Below, in pieces: positions 22,667 through 36,862 of a DNA stretch of 64,000 nt. A program made the position numbers and the translations under genes. A model generated the notes under the pieces. It had not been told where the DNA came from and ran no database searches. It worked only from the letters and a program-made list of their open reading frames with translations. Numbering within the stretch: the stretch's first letter is position 1; the number at the start of each line of letters is the position of its first letter. Origin of the DNA: Gadus chalcogrammus (lineage: Eukaryota > Chordata > Actinopteri > Gadiformes > Gadidae); contig NC_079422.1 in the NCBI RefSeq assembly GCF_026213295.1, positions 25,375,218-25,439,217 on the forward strand, in the 5' to 3' direction.

Positions 22667-25600
22667 TCTGCCCGTTTCGCTCGCGGCCCTCGCTGCCGAA
22701 CAGGAGCAGAGAGGGTTTCACTCAAACAAGCCTTTTGGAGTGCTACTTCTCACCAGTCATTTAGCAGACCCAAGGTGAAGTGTCCTTCAGAAGAGCTAGG
22801 AGCTAGGAGGCATCTGGAGCTAGGCAACCAACGGGTAGCCTGCTGACATTGGGGAATCAAACCCTAATCTGCTAAATGCCCTAAATGTTAACGTAAACCC
22901 GTAACCGTTGGGCTGGGAATCAAACCCCCGACCACTACACCAGACGCCTGTCTGCCCCAGGGTGATGTGGCCTGGGGTGAGCAAGACAGCCTTAAGGACG
23001 CGTGTGTTTGGTGTGACAACACTGAGCCTGATGCCAGTGGCCCTGACAACACTCATCACAAAGTAGCTCTTCTTTAGCTCATCAACATTAAAGCTCCCAT
23101 TTCTCTTCACATCAATCAGCTGCTGTAGTTCAGAAATGTCTTATAAACAATTAAGTTTATGATTAAAGTCATTTTATTAAACCACACACCAAGCCAAGCC
23201 AAATCTAAATGTATGGTTTATCTTAATGTTACTCTTAAAAATATCCCACCTCTCAAATGTAATTACATCCCACCATAAAACAACTGGACAGTACTAGAAA
23301 ATCGACACTCACTTACTGACGCAGAACTCCGGTGGGCGAAGAGGGTCCGACAGACCGGGGGCTGGTGGCGCTGAGGTGGTTCCTGTGCTCAGGTAGACTC
23401 ACCTGTGTGCAGGTAAAAGCTCACCTGTTTACAGGTAGGGACCCAGCTGTGTACAGATACACCTACCCCCAGGTACAAGCAGGAGGAGACACAGGGAGCT
23501 GTTGGTAGAGGCAGTCTCTGTCTCAACCTGACCAATAGGGAGATGGGAATTTAAAGTGTTCCTCTGCATGTTGTTCACCAGATGACCACAACATCACAGG
23601 CAAGCAATCATGTCAACAAACATTTCGTTGCCAGCTATGACTGCTTGCCTGTTCTGTTGTGCATTTGACAAATAAAATAACTTGAACCTAAGGTGGAGGA
23701 GTGTGGGGCAAGGGGACAGGAGCGAGCTGATACGAGACTATCGGCCACTAAAAGACTGTCTAGTATTCTATAGAAGTATAGCCTGTTGTACCGCACTAGC
23801 AGCTGCTGGAATAAGTAGTTTGGTTTCTAGAAGAATAGTACATGGCTCTAGCATATGGTGCTAGTTGAGTGGGAAGCGAACCCATATGCTAACCCATATA
23901 TCTTTAGCATATTGCGCTAGTTTGCCCCTATTGAGTGAATGAAGAGATGGTTAACACACAAATCTATTGTTTTACAAGGGCCCCAGAGAAGAGGTTAATG
24001 TTAGGGAACGCTAAGGATATAGGTACAATACCAAGAAAACAAACAGCTACACACCACTTCACCCTAGTGACTTTTATTGTAATCCCAGCATGAAAAGTTC
24101 TTGTTTTCACTTTGGTTGGCCCAAAGATGATACTAACAACAGATAAAAAAACATGGACCTAAGCAGCATGAACACATTCACTGCCATGACCTTATTACCA
24201 ATAATCTGTTGTACAATTACACAACGTGGGTGATGATTCACCGACCGATCTGACTCATAGTAACAAGTCTGGGAATAAAAGGAGATTGTAGATGGCGATT
24301 TGTTAAGTATGTAAACTATTACACTAAACAGGAAATCAACAGGAAATTACAACAAACAACCAATGAATAAGATTAGTGCTTCTCCAGGCAGACTGCCGCC
24401 GGTCTCACTGGATAACAGCTAGAAAAGTGAACACAAACGTCCCAGATAACGTCATTGCTGATAGGCTACAATAAAGGTTTGATTGCAATACATACATTTC
24501 CATTTTGTATTTGATCATAAGTGCTGCCTCAAAAACCTTTTTTGTTTTTAGTCATTATTTTTTTTAATCACATTGTATCTTTCCGTCTCGAAATGGCGCA
24601 GTTATGGATTGAGTTTCAGACCGCCATGAAAGAACCATAACCGGAAAGATGTTCCACATAAACATAACCCATCCAACTTCTAGTGAGATCCGGTTTGACC
24701 CTGATGTCTTGACGCCAACACATGTAGACACAATGCAGACATGTCCACAAACAGTAATATTGGACACAGCTAGATGTTAACATCTTTTCATTTAACATTT
24801 TTTATATTTTAAGTGAAAACTAAAGTTTGTTGACTCCCATTATCTGGATTTGAAAAAAATATAAAAATGGAGGGATAAAGAAAAAGCCTTTGCCTTAGTA
24901 AAGTCTTAATGGAATATTTAAGTATTCCACTCAATGAAGACAGATCTTGATTAAGGCACTGCCCATAAGGGGCAAAAAACACATTTTATTCATTTCCACA
25001 GGTCAAACTCATCACCACAGCTCCTCACAAGTCACAAGTACAACAATTTCAAAACAGGAACAAGGAAGGGTTGTCTTCAGAGTACAAGTCTTGTTTGTCC
25101 AAAACTTCCCAAAGACGACTTTAACCTTCCACCGAAGTACCCGATGAGCAGCCCAGGGAGCGTGGACGAAACATCCCCATGTTCAACTGAACACGACCTG
25201 TGCAGTAAGAATAGTCAGCAGACCGCCGTAGGCACTAGTAATGGAACTCGCCCGCACCACCGTCTCTCCCTAGTGGCAGTGGAGAGCTCTGGCTCGTCCC
25301 AAAGCCCCAAGCCGCTCCACGGTTGTTAAGTGCTGGATCATTGTTGTGATATTAGTATCATTTGTGTGCATAGCGTGTGCTATACCGGGCGGTTTATGGC
25401 CTCAGTGCAAATATGGCTACGTCCAATGAGATGCTTACAGGTCATTATTCACAGTAGCTAACAGTATCTCTCTCTCCCTCCCTCCCATGGAACCTCCTGC
25501 TGCTCCCCCCCCCCTCCCCATCTCCCTTTCCAACTCTCCCCTCTTCCTCCCTCCCCCCTCCTCGACCATAGTGGTGTACAGTCATTGTCTGTGTGTGTAT

Positions 25601-25888
25601 GTATGTATGTGTACGTGCATGCAAGTGTGTGTGACAATGTGTGCGTGTCTGAGCCTGAAACTGACTGATTGTGTGCGAGTGTGAATGGGTGTGTGTGAGT
25701 GTGCGTGTTTATGTGTGAGTGTGCATGTTTATGTGTGTGAGTGTGTGTTGGATTATGTGCGAGTGTGTCAGTGATTATATGATTGTGTGTATGTGCGAGT
25801 GTGTCAGTGTGTTTATGCGTGTGTGCGTGTGTGTGAGATCATATGACTGCGTGTGTCTGTTTGTCTGTGATAATGTGCAAGTGTGTGT
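22667..25888. other. Spacer between the CD53-like gene and lman2l
   Basis: No coding exon found. It should hold the CD53-like promoter or 5' UTR on the right side of 22666 and the lman2l 3' UTR at its high end. A GT-rich imperfect repeat occupies about 25590-25880. Confidence 0.6.
24985..24990 (-). terminator. Candidate poly(A) signal for lman2l
   Basis: AATAAA on the minus strand about 900 bases beyond the lman2l stop. Another lies at 24073-24078. Confidence 0.4.
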
Positions 25889-27901
25889 TCAGTAGAATCT
25901 CTTGCGGCTCTTCTCCTTCCAGCGTCCGTAGGCCATGAGGCCGATGGCCGCTAGCACCCCCAGGCCCATCAGGGAGAACAACGCCGTCACCGCATACTGC
26001 ACGCCACTCATCCCCTCCTCCGGCTCCACCACTGCAACACAGGAAGCACACGGCGTCACGAGGAGACCACTTCCTGTCCTCGCTCCACTGCAGGGAACGC
26101 ATCAGCTAGGAGCGCGTCAGTGAACCCGTCACTAGTCTCACTCGTTTCAGTAGTCTTACTCTTTAACTAGTCTCACTCGTTTCAGAAGTCTTACTCTTTA
26201 ACTAGTCTCACTCGTTTCAGTAGTCTTACTCTTTCACTAGTCTCACTCGTTTCAGAAGTCTTACTCTTTTAACTAGTCTCACTAGTCTCAGACAGAAACT
26301 GGCCTCACATCTGCCGAGGCCTCAAACTGTCACCAACGTCACCACCGTCATCATTCTTCATCCAAAGTATAACAATACAAGAACAGTTTCAGTCATTTAT
26401 ATGAATCACGGAGCTCAAAGAGTTTCATTTAACCTTAGACGAGTAATTTGCCTAACGTTGAACAGTGTGCGTTTGGTCTCAGGATAATAGTTCAACTGTC
26501 TGCAGATCAACTTGGTGCGGCAGGTATATTGGCCAATGAGTTGTTACCTATGAACTGCTGCATGTTGTCCACTCTGGGGACGGTCACCTCCTCCTCTTCC
26601 TCCTGCTCCAGCTCCTCCTTCGTCTTGTCCACCGTCAGCTCGTACAGTTTCATGGAGATCAGGTCATGGTTGTCTGCAAGGGCGGGGGGAAAAAACAACA
26701 TCCGAATTTTATGTCAGGGTTTATGGCAGTTGGTTTTTAGACCAAGTGTATCTACTGCCTAACCCCTACCTGGTCCTCAATGACCTGGATATGTACCGTC
26801 TAACCCCTACCTGGTCCTCAATGACCTGGATATGTACCGTCTAACCCCTACCTGGTCCTCAATGACCTGGATATGTACCGTCTAACCCCTACCTGGTCCT
26901 CAATGACCTGGATATGTACCGTCTAACCCTACCTGGTCCTCAATGACCTGGATATGTACCGTCTAACCCCTACCTACTCCTCAATGACCTGGATGTGTAC
27001 CGTCTAACCCCTACCTACTCCTCAATGACCTGGATATGTACCGTCTAACCCCTACCTTCTCACTGACATGGTGGGGAGGGAGGAAGAGGTCTTCATGTAC
27101 CTGAGAGATCTCCGGTGATAGACGTCGCCCCAAAGTAGAAGCCCAGGGGCAGCCGCACGCCCGAGATGTCCGCACAGTCCCGCCATTCGCGGTGGCCGTC
27201 CACGTCCGTCATGATCTGGAGACCCGGGGAGAGAGGCAGACACACAGGAGGAGGGGGTGAGTCAGTCAGGGGTGAGTCAGTCGGAGGTGAGTCAGTCTAC
27301 AAACCTAACACTTGCCTTAGCGCTAGTGTAGCCCCCTAGTGGTAGCGTCCTAGCGGTGGCATCCTAGCGTTAGCGCCTAACGGTAGCGCCTAACGATAGC
27401 CCCCTAGCAGAAGCATGTTAGCAGTAGCATCCTAGCGGTATCTCCTGTGGTAGCGTCCTAGCGGTAGCCCCCCGTGGTAGCGTCCTAGCGGTAAATAAAT
27501 AGGTACCCCCCCCGTGGTATGCGTCCTAGCGGTACCCCCCCGTGGTAGCGTCCTAGCGGTAGCCCCCCCGTGGTAGCGTCCTAGCGGTAGCCCCCCGTGG
27601 TAGCGTCGTAGCAGCGGCGACCTACCGTGAGCCGGCTCCTGATGTATCTGATGAGCAGGAAGGTGTCGTGGTTCACGTTACGCACCATGGCCGTGCAGCC
27701 GCCAATCTCGGTGGGCCGCCCGTCGCGCTCGTGGTCGTAGCTCAGCGTCCCGTTACCCAGCATGGCCGACACATACGGGTACACGCGCTAGGGGACGGAC
27801 AGAGAGGACAGAGCGACAGACAGACAGACAGACAGACAGAGTACAGAGCGACACGCAGACAGACAGAGCGACAGACAGACAGAGCGACAGAGCGACAGAG
27901 C

Positions 27902-27955
<54 letters not shown>

Positions 27956-30900
27956 GTACAGAGCGACAGACAGACAGACAAGACACCCCCCCCCGAGAGT
28001 ACAGAGAGTTACAGAGCGACCGACAGACAAGACCAGACAGACAGAGCGACAGACAGACAGACAGACAGACAGACAAAACCAGATGAGAACCTTGCATGGA
28101 TCGTGGATACGGTTTTGGTTAGCCCCTAACCCGGGGTTTTACTGTCGTGATAAAACAGTTCTGGTTCCGTGACATCCGTAGGCAGGATTAAATACACACA
28201 CAGATATGTAGGAGATACATTTTCCCGTTCAAAGTATTGACCAGATCATCAGGATGGAAAAACAGTAGGCCCAGAGATGATGTAAAAGGGTAGTGATGGT
28301 AGGGCTAAAGGCTACCTGAGTTCCTGTCTGTCTCTTCTGCATGTCCAGGGCAGCAGAGAGAGGAGGACACAGTGAAGACCATAAACAACACTCTGCATAT
28401 ACGCTCACATTCCATCATGGTGGAGCTACCTCAAGTGGTGATTATGCACTAGGGAGCATGTATACTCATTAGCCATGATGGACTTACCTGGAGTTAGCAG
28501 ACACTCGTGAACATTTGTACTCACTCTCCATACTATAAGGTGGAGTAGTGTGCATACACTAGTGAACGACCGATACAGGTTAAGGGATTAATAATATTGG
28601 TATAAAATAGGGAAGAGATTATATCTGCAGTTCCAATATATCAAGATACCAACAGCCGTATCAAACGTGAAATACTGAAGAAATCGACCGACATCGTTAG
28701 TGACACAAAAGTGTGCGCACAGATGCGTGTTTATTAAGAGTGTGTGTAAAGTGCATGTGTACAGTGTGTGTGCGTGCGTGCGTCACCTCGCGGTTCTTGT
28801 CCTCGTTGGTGTACGTGTCCACAAAGACCCCCAGTCCGGTGAAATGGTTCATGTTGCCGAACACCGGGCCTGGGGAAGAAAGGTTCAGAACGTTCTAGAA
28901 GCTCTCAAGGCGGCTGTAGCTGGCAGCTCGAGCTACCAGCTACACATTTATCGTTACATTTAGCAGACGCTTTTATCCAAAGCGACCCCTACATTAAGTA
29001 TTGTTAGGGCTGCTCGATTATGAAAAAAAAAATCATAATCACGATTATTTTGGTCAATATTGAAATCACGATTATTCAAACGATTATTTTTGAGTTTGAA
29101 AACATGATGAATTTACTCAGCATGTCTCTCCCGAAAACACTTAAAAAAGAAAATGTTCAAATCTAAAATAATGTAAAGATATGTATCCAGCAGATATGTA
29201 TCAAATAATAATAATTAAAAAAAAAAAAAAATAGATTATATTAGTTTATTTGTCGTTTTTGACCTACAAAATCGAATCGAGATCGAAATTCGATTAATCG
29301 CCCAGCCCAAGTATTTGTATATATTATCATCAGTATATTATTATAAAATATAAACATATTAATATTTGTCAGAAGAACGAGCATCAATATTCAATAATAT
29401 ATACGCTGTCGGTACAGTAAGGATGTTCATAGAAACAAGTGCCAAGCACTAACAATCACTAGGATAACCCATTCCCTGTATACAACAAAGATAGGTAGGA
29501 TAAGGCGCTACACAATGCTAAGTACTATTGTAAAGTGCCAGGACGTACAAACACACAATAAGTGCGTAAGAGGGTTGTGGGGTCAAAGGTGGAGGCTATG
29601 GAGAGTCTAGGTGAACCGGCCCTTACCATTCTGCATGCGCTCTTTGGTGAGCCAGAAGGCCACACCGTCGCCATGGAAGTTCTTCTTCCCCTCGCCGTGG
29701 ACCTTGAACTGGACCTGCAGCTCCCAATCCCTGAGGTAGCAGGGCTGGGAGGCCAAGAGCTAATGGTTAATGCTAAATGGACTGCATTCATACAGCACCT
29801 TTTCTAACTAGCGGCCACTCGAAGCGCTTTACAATACTGCCTAACCTTCACCCATTCATGCACACATTCACACACCGACGGTGGTGTCAGCCACGCAAGG
29901 CGACAGCCAGCTCGTCGGGAGCAGTCAGGGTGAGATGTTTGCTCAGGGACACCTCGACACTCAGCTAAGAGGAGCCGGGGATCGAACTAGCAACCGTCAG
30001 GGCTGTGGAACCAAATCCTGGGCCCTGTATACAAGAGGTACTGATGCCCCCCCCCCCCCGCCGAATTCCCCCTACCAGCCCCCTGCGCTAAATTGTTGAC
30101 GGGGGGGGGGGGGGGGGGTTGGGTAGAGAACAATTGTTGACAGGGGGGGGGACATGGCCTAGCAGCAGTGTGCGACTCCTAGCACTATAGGCTGGTAGCC
30201 CCCCCACAACTGTCCAGGTTTCCCCCGCAGTCCAGCGGCCCTGCTCCCGGTCACCAGCCCAACCCGCTCCACCTCCTGACCCAGATGCCGTCCCCTGCGT
30301 TCACCGGTTGGTGAGCTTCAGTCTGTTGAGCTACGACGCGTTCATGTGTGATACGGGGAACTCATCTGCTGTGACACATCGGGGACTTACGATTCGACTC
30401 CAAACCGCCCCCTGTCGGCTCTGCAGGTCAGGGGTCAACCTCACGTGGTCTGGGGTCACCATGGCGTTGCCCATCAGGTCCCAGTGAGACGAACTTGAGG
30501 AACCCAGCCCTGCAGACAGCAGAATCCTCACATTGAATATCAACACTGATTCCAGAAGCTTCTCTTTACAGGCATCTCTCCCTCTCCCGTCTATTCCATG
30601 TCGTGCACGGAATAGTTATTGATTCCTTTCAATACATAATTGCTGAAGAATAATGTAATTTATTTATACAACACAGTGATACCTCAGCCTGCTGTGTGGG
30701 AAATGTCTAATCACTATGAATAGTCTGTAGGATTCCCTATTAATAATGTCCACGTTTTCCTAATCGTTTCCTACAACTTTAGGGTGGTCTGTCTTGTAAC
30801 TTTAGGGTGGTGTCTTTTATTATTGGTCTTGTACGTTCAGGTACCTTTAAGGTGGTCGGTCTTGTATTATTGGTGTTGTATGTTCTGGTACCTTTAAGGC

Positions 30901-31338
30901 CTTGTCTTGTCACTTTAAGGTGGTGTGTCTGTCTCGTATGATTGGTCTTGTCTTATGTGGTAACTGTAAGGTGGTGTGTCTGGTATTATTTGTATTGTCT
31001 TGTCATCTCAACGTACACAACATAAATAGCTGTGAACTGATGGTAAACTGGTCATTATGTCGTCATTGAAGCTCTAGTCACGGAGTAAAACGGGATTAGA
31101 GAGGGTGTCAATTGGGGTGTCAGTGAGGGTGTCGGTGATGATCACTACCTTGGTAGGGCTTGGTCAGCGAGTACTCCCGCTTCAGGAACTCCTCCATCTC
31201 GTACACATTGTCGGCGGACGAGCTGCCCAGCAGGACACACAAAACCAGTAACAAACATACCGATTTACTGAGAGTTTTCAGGTAAACCAGTGAATCCGAA
31301 GGCAGTGATCGGTAGACTTTGGTCACGGCGTCCGCCAT
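25889..31338 (-). CDS. lman2l: Lectin, mannose-binding 2-like (VIPL), eight exons
   Basis: An ER-resident L-type lectin of 351 residues (human 348) that binds high-mannose glycans on secretory cargo. Exons in transcript order: 31338-31149, 30509-30391, 29744-29627, 28869-28787, 27787-27626, 27215-27101, 26673-26548, 26031-25889 (TGA). All sites are GT-AG and the phases agree. Visible: an N-terminal hydrophobic segment SVCLLLVLCVLLGSSSADN; lectin domain from EFLKREYSLTKPYQ through WDLMGNAMV, RLTPDLQSRQGAVW, GEGKKNFHGDGVAFW, GVFVDTY, SYDHERDGRPTEIGGC, EWRDCADISGVRLP and GDLSDNHDLISMKLYEL; a Glu-rich stalk; one C-terminal TM; and cytosolic tail KEKSRKRFY with the RKR ER-retention signal typical of VIPL. 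The NAMV, DHERDGRP and RKRFY motifs favour LMAN2L over LMAN2. No defect seen. Confidence 0.95.
26745..27058. repeat. 41-bp minisatellite in an lman2l intron
   Basis: About seven and a half copies of a unit with CCTCAATGACCTGGATATGT and CCGTCTAACCCCTACC. It ends about 40 bases from the donor of exon 27101-27215. Confidence 0.93.
27325..27612. repeat. GTCCTAGCGGTAG minisatellite next to an lman2l donor
   Basis: Units of about 13 and 26 bases, several with C-runs (CCCCCCGTGGTAGC). The array stops some 13 bases from the donor of exon 27626-27787. Confidence 0.85.
27805..28077. repeat. (GACA)n tetranucleotide repeat with GAGCGACA variants
   Basis: Imperfect CAGA/GACA repeats interrupted by one C8 run. 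It starts about 20 bases from the acceptor at 27788. Confidence 0.93.
28950..29570 (+). mobile_element. Dispersed repeat R1, copy 3, split by a MITE
   Basis: It begins TTAGCAGACGCTTTTATCCA. After the nested element at 29006-29308 it continues with TTTGTCAGAAGAA, GTCGGTACAGTAAGGATG and AAGCACTAACAATCACTAGG, in the same order as the copies at 4038 and 60295. Confidence 0.7.
29006..29308. mobile_element. Non-autonomous hAT-like MITE, about 300 bp
   Basis: The ends are inverted repeats: AGGGCTGCTCGATTA on the left, and GGGCTGGGCGATTA on the right when read inward. Flanks AAGTATTG (28996-29003) and AAGTATTT (29309-29316) look like an 8-base target duplication. No coding capacity. Confidence 0.6.
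29781..30000 (-). mobile_element. tRNA-derived SINE, minus orientation
   Basis: On the minus strand it starts with a box-B-like GGTTGCTAGTTCGATCCCC, then GAGGTGTCCCTGAG, GAGCTGGCTGTCGCCTTGC and the 3' end AAAGCGCTTCGAGTGGCC. It lies in an lman2l intron. Confidence 0.8.
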
Positions 31339-31470
31339 TTTGAAGATAATCTCCGCCCAGATTTACTATTGGATAATCCGCCAAACTCCGCCCACGTTTT
31401 CTTATTGGACAGCCTTCTACGGCCAGCCCATGTCTACCATTGGACAGCTTGCTAGGCTCCGCCCACATTT
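31339..31470 (-). promoter_or_regulatory. lman2l promoter: three CCAAT boxes alternating with GC boxes
   Basis: On the minus strand CCAAT occurs at 31443-31439, 31408-31404 and 31372-31368, spaced 35 and 36 bases. TGGGCGGAG boxes lie between them and on both sides. The start codon lies within CAAAATGGCGGAC, a YY1-like site. There is no TATA box. This is typical of an NF-Y/Sp1 housekeeping promoter and lies 30-130 bases upstream of the ATG. Confidence 0.75.
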
Positions 31471-34400
31471 ACTATTTCATATTCATTCGATTTTGAAGAA
31501 GATGAATTTATTGATTCCAGACTCCAGTGTGAATTGGTAATAGCCTAAAACCGACCCGATTTTTACCAAAGAAGTATTTGTTGTCAGTTGTTTCGTTGAT
31601 GGAATAGCACATTGGACTGATTATATAAGATTATATAAATAAAATAATAATGATGGTTGTGTTGCGTGATGTGATGTGTAGTTAAGCAGACTAATTGTGT
31701 AGCAATACACTTTATACAAATCACTATCTGTCCATATATTTGATATAATGATATCACTATATCGATATAAAACAAATTGTCAACGACAAGTCTACTATGA
31801 AACGAACAGAAATAACTAAACCTCATCCACTGATATTGCTACAATGATTCACACAAACAGACGTTTTATTGTCTGGTGGTGATGCATGCTGTAGGGCATA
31901 AAACATATGGCCATTGCCGTTTTCTAATGAACAAAGCAAATGAAAGAAATATTCTGCTTAGGTCTATAGAAATAGTGAGATTTGTGGAAGAGGTTCACAC
32001 ATTTTGTGAGATCAGATACATAATGGAATGCTGAGGTCAACTGACTAGGATGATGGGTAAACCGAGCGTTTATTTCATGGCAAATGCTGGATTGGCTTAC
32101 GCATATGTTTCAGTTTTCAAGTTTCACATCAATTCACATATCGTCTGAACCATCTTATCCACAGTTTGTCTCATCATGTCTGCAGGTTCCTCATCGTGGA
32201 ACCCATCCGTGCACTCAAGAGACTGCAGAGTTCGAGCCCCAACACTGCGCGCATCAGGCACAGACACAAACACCTCCGAACATAAATACTCACGCTACTG
32301 CGGGGGGTATGGCCGGTCGATCTGTGGGTGAGATATGACGCCTGGCCGTGTCAGACGGTCTTTAATGGGGCAGTCTCTCCCCCCCCCCCCCCCCCCAACC
32401 ACAAACAACGACCCACCCACCCACCCACTCGCAGTGCTGACCTGCGGAAAGACGCGACTAATTGAAGAGCTCATTTCCGAGGGAATGTGAGCCATTAGGG
32501 CTGGGTCCTTAGGCCACTTCCTCCATCGACGTCTCAACCACCAACGTGGCTGTTCAACGACTCGTTGTTCAGAAAACAGTTTGATCATCGACATCATCCC
32601 AAAGATTCATCAAATTATTGATTCATTCATTTATATTTGCACGTTTATACATATTTGTTTATAACTCTATACTATTATGCGAAGTTGAATAAGATAAGAT
32701 AATGCTTTATTAATCCAGATGGAAAATCCTGTCGAATGCGTACAGTATTTGAAGAAAATAGATAACTGCCAATAATATGCAGCAAAGAGGAATGTTCATC
32801 TTTGCTGAATGGTGGTTTCCCTCTTGTTTATGCACACCATTGAGCCAGGATGTAACAACGTATACATATGCATTACATAAAGAGTGGTGATGCATTGTGG
32901 GTTTGATATAAAACATAATAACTAAAATGGCTGACGACTGTAGCAGACAATGCAAGCTGTTGTCTGGGCCTTCAACACATTCCTCCTATAAACTTTGCCT
33001 GAATCAACGATTGACGTGTCAGGCAGTGAAAAGCTACTTCACAAAATTAGCGTGTGTCTGCCAGCCTCTACATTAAACAAAATAGTGCTGCAACTTGTAG
33101 TGGAAAGTGTCTAAATCAGCTCAGCTGGAAGTGAGAAGAGATGGATTAATAGCCTGCTATAATCTGTCCACGGGGACTTTTAGGGTGATGGCGTGGTGCT
33201 GTAACGCAGCACTTTGCACTCCTCTCTCTAACACATTCACTTAATGATTAAATGTTTGTTTGAGTCAGATGACCGTTATTTCCTCAAGACCAGCAATCAA
33301 ATTAAAATTGAAAGGTAAACTCATTTGAGATTGTAACTAAAAATAGAACGTGTTTTGATTAAAGTCATTCAGAAAAGTATATTTGTCAAGTAGTTATCAT
33401 TAATATGTTAAACTAATCACATAAGTTAATAATTAGTATTCATAATGACATGGTGCTATTTGTATTCTTAATAATCTAGTTAGTAATCAGCTATTGAAAC
33501 AACAAAAGCTATATTCAATAAAAAAACATATCTTATATTTAAATACTGTTGAATATTCATGACTTGTTGTAACACCATGCTTATGATGTGTAAAAAAGAT
33601 CTATATACATCCCGAAACATATAAATCTGTAAAGATAAATCAGGTTAGTTTTTTTTAAAAACACAATTTATAAAATACATTTTGAGTATTTCCTGTTGTG
33701 TATTTACAAACGAAACACCCATATCCTTTTTGTCCTCATATTAAACCTCCTTACTCTGTCCTGGGGTAATTGATTGTTCTCTCGACGGTGCTTTGCTTAC
33801 GTTCTAAAAGGTTGTTTAAGATGCACCCGTGGAAACACACCAGAAGACATCAAGTCATCACTCGACACACTGCAGTCAGAAGGCTTTTTACAGCGCGTTC
33901 CTCTTCGATCCAGTCATCTCTCCATAAGCTCATTGTTCTAATGTGTGAACATTGATTTCTGGAGTCTTCTGCTCCTTAGCTCAAACGGCTTCCTCATTCC
34001 CGACCCGCTCACAAATAAGATTCATGGCCTCCGTTTGCGTTTAGACAGTTGTTGTTTCAGTTGCTGTTTTTCTCCGCATGAACCAACCTCTCGATTCAAG
34101 TTTTCTGTCAAAGTAACAGTAAACAATTTTGATGTATTCCCTTTCTTCATTCATTCATTGTTGCGTGCAATGAAATATTGACAGAACTTGCTTACGTTTC
34201 AAGTTTTTATGGACTATAATAACGTTAACTATGTCATTCGGGTCAGATTACAGTCGCTAGTTTATTCACTCCATCGATGTGTGTGCGTCTGCACAGGCAT
34301 TTATGAGAGGGAGAATTCACTCATTCAGTCATAAAATAGAAAACAGGGTGTCACGCTTTCTTCCCACTGCAGTACAATACAGCAGTCATAGAGGCTTGGT

Positions 34401-35029
34401 CCAAACTAGATATCAGCTGATAACTTTATGATCTTACTAAAAAATAATATCAGGTCTACAGTACGAAGCCTATTTACAATTCATGACAATTCATGAATTC
34501 TACTGAGCAGGCGGCACGATCTCCCTAGGGTTTCCCCCCCCCTGCCTTAGCACTGGAGTTATTGTCTCATTGCCTGTCTGTTCTCTTACCCGACCCGGTC
34601 AAATGTGACCTCTTCTAAAGTTACAGCTCTGCTCTCCAACAGATATCCAACACGTGTACGTTTATTCGACATTCAACTCTGGCATGGTGAGTGGAGTAAC
34701 ATGATGTCTAGGAACTGTACATAATATCACGATAAAATGTTCAATATTCAATAAAACTGCAGCAACAGTGGCTCGGTCAACATGTAATACGTCTTCATAA
34801 CCACCTCTCAAAACGATGGTTTGAAAGACAAATGAAGGGGTTCCCTGATTCTTCAAACGTGTTTCTGAAGTGTTTTCCGAGGTTCCCAAACATGGAGCGT
34901 TGTGTAGTGTTCTCACCCCTCCTCCAGACCCTCGTCCACTCAGACTCACACCTTCTAGAAGGATCTGAGGGCTGGAAAATGTGAGGAATACTTTGCATCA
35001 CCCTGTGAATCACACACATACACACACAG

Positions 35030-35033
<4 letters not shown>

Positions 35034-35115
<82 letters not shown>

Positions 35116-35149
35116 GCACACACACACACAAGCGCACATACAAACACGG

Positions 35150-35180
<31 letters not shown>

Positions 35181-35265
35181 CACACACACGCGCACATACA
35201 AACACGGACACATACACACACACACACGCACACACACACACACACGCGCACATACAAACACTGAC

Positions 35266-35305
<40 letters not shown>

Positions 35306-35330
35306 ACACATACAAACACAGACACATACA
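35034..35330. repeat. Compound (CA)n repeat with higher-order ACAAACACGGACACATACA units
   Basis: CA blocks separated by near-identical GCGCACATACAAACACGGAC segments at spacings of about 65 bases. Confidence 0.92.
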
Positions 35331-35584
35331 CACAAACACACACATACTTACACATACACCCACGCTCACAGGTTGATTGTGGACATTGGGGATTGAAACG
35401 AGCACCGCCCCTCACCTCCTTTAGCCCCGCCCCCTCCTCTCCTGTGGCCCCGCCCCTCCTCTCCTTTAGCACCTCCACTCCACCACTAAACGACATTCCT
35501 CCCACCTCCAGAGGCCTGAGATGTTTGCTCTCACCTACCCACTACCTGTCCTGTCCAAATAGCCCAGGTGTGAGGGACGGTCCG

Positions 35585-36016
<432 letters not shown>

Positions 36017-36250
36017 CCAAACATACATGCACACACATACACACACTTCTGAACACGTCTTGTAAAATGTCTTCTTTTACCTGGTTGTTAAAAGGTTAAA
36101 TGTTTGTAATGTGCTACCTGCAGCTGATGCTAGGGCCCAGTATACCCTCACCTGTTACCCCCCATGGGGCATGGGGGGTATGGAGGTGGCCTCAGTGAAC
36201 TCATATGCACACATATTACATTTGGTAAGGTTTGAGATAAAGAAGGATTG

Positions 36251-36298
36251 TATTTCAATGTACTGTGACAATTAGATGTCACAGTACATTGAAATACT
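36251..36298. repeat. Perfect inverted repeat, 20-bp arms, 8-base loop
   Basis: GTATTTCAATGTACTGTGAC (36251-36270), loop AATTAGAT, then the exact reverse complement (36279-36298). It lies about 570 bases upstream of the T-box open frame. Confidence 0.9.
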
Positions 36299-36862
36299 GT
36301 ACACTGTATCAAGATTCTTTATACTTTTCTCTTGTTGCTGATGGGCATAAACTTGCACACCCACAACACAAACAAAATTACACTTCTTTCTTCAGTTGTA
36401 CAGCATGTCGTCTTGTGTGACTGTATTGTGTAAATTATTTTAATTTGAACGACAATTAAACAAACTCAAAACCAACTACTTTAATACACATTTACAAACC
36501 TGAGCAATGCGTGGCTGGTGATGAACATTATTGTGCATTATTACACGTCCTGTCCTCTTAATAGATGTTGTGTGTCTGCCCCTCCCACTGCTGAGTGTAA
36601 AACCCTGAGTCCGAGCAGACCAGAGCCAGCTCCCCCCGGGCGCCAGCGGAGACCAAACACCAGCGGAGCATCAGAGGCGCGCAGGTTCACGGTAGGGACG
36701 CACTACGGCAACACTTCTGCCCTCGTGGAGAACTACAATCGGTGGCCTCGTGTAGTGCTTGCTGATGAGCTGAAAGATGCAGAGTAAGCTTTTAATTCGA
36801 GTTAAATTAATTTGCACCATTATGACTTCACTCCAATTAAAGCCATAGCGAGGCGCAAAGTC

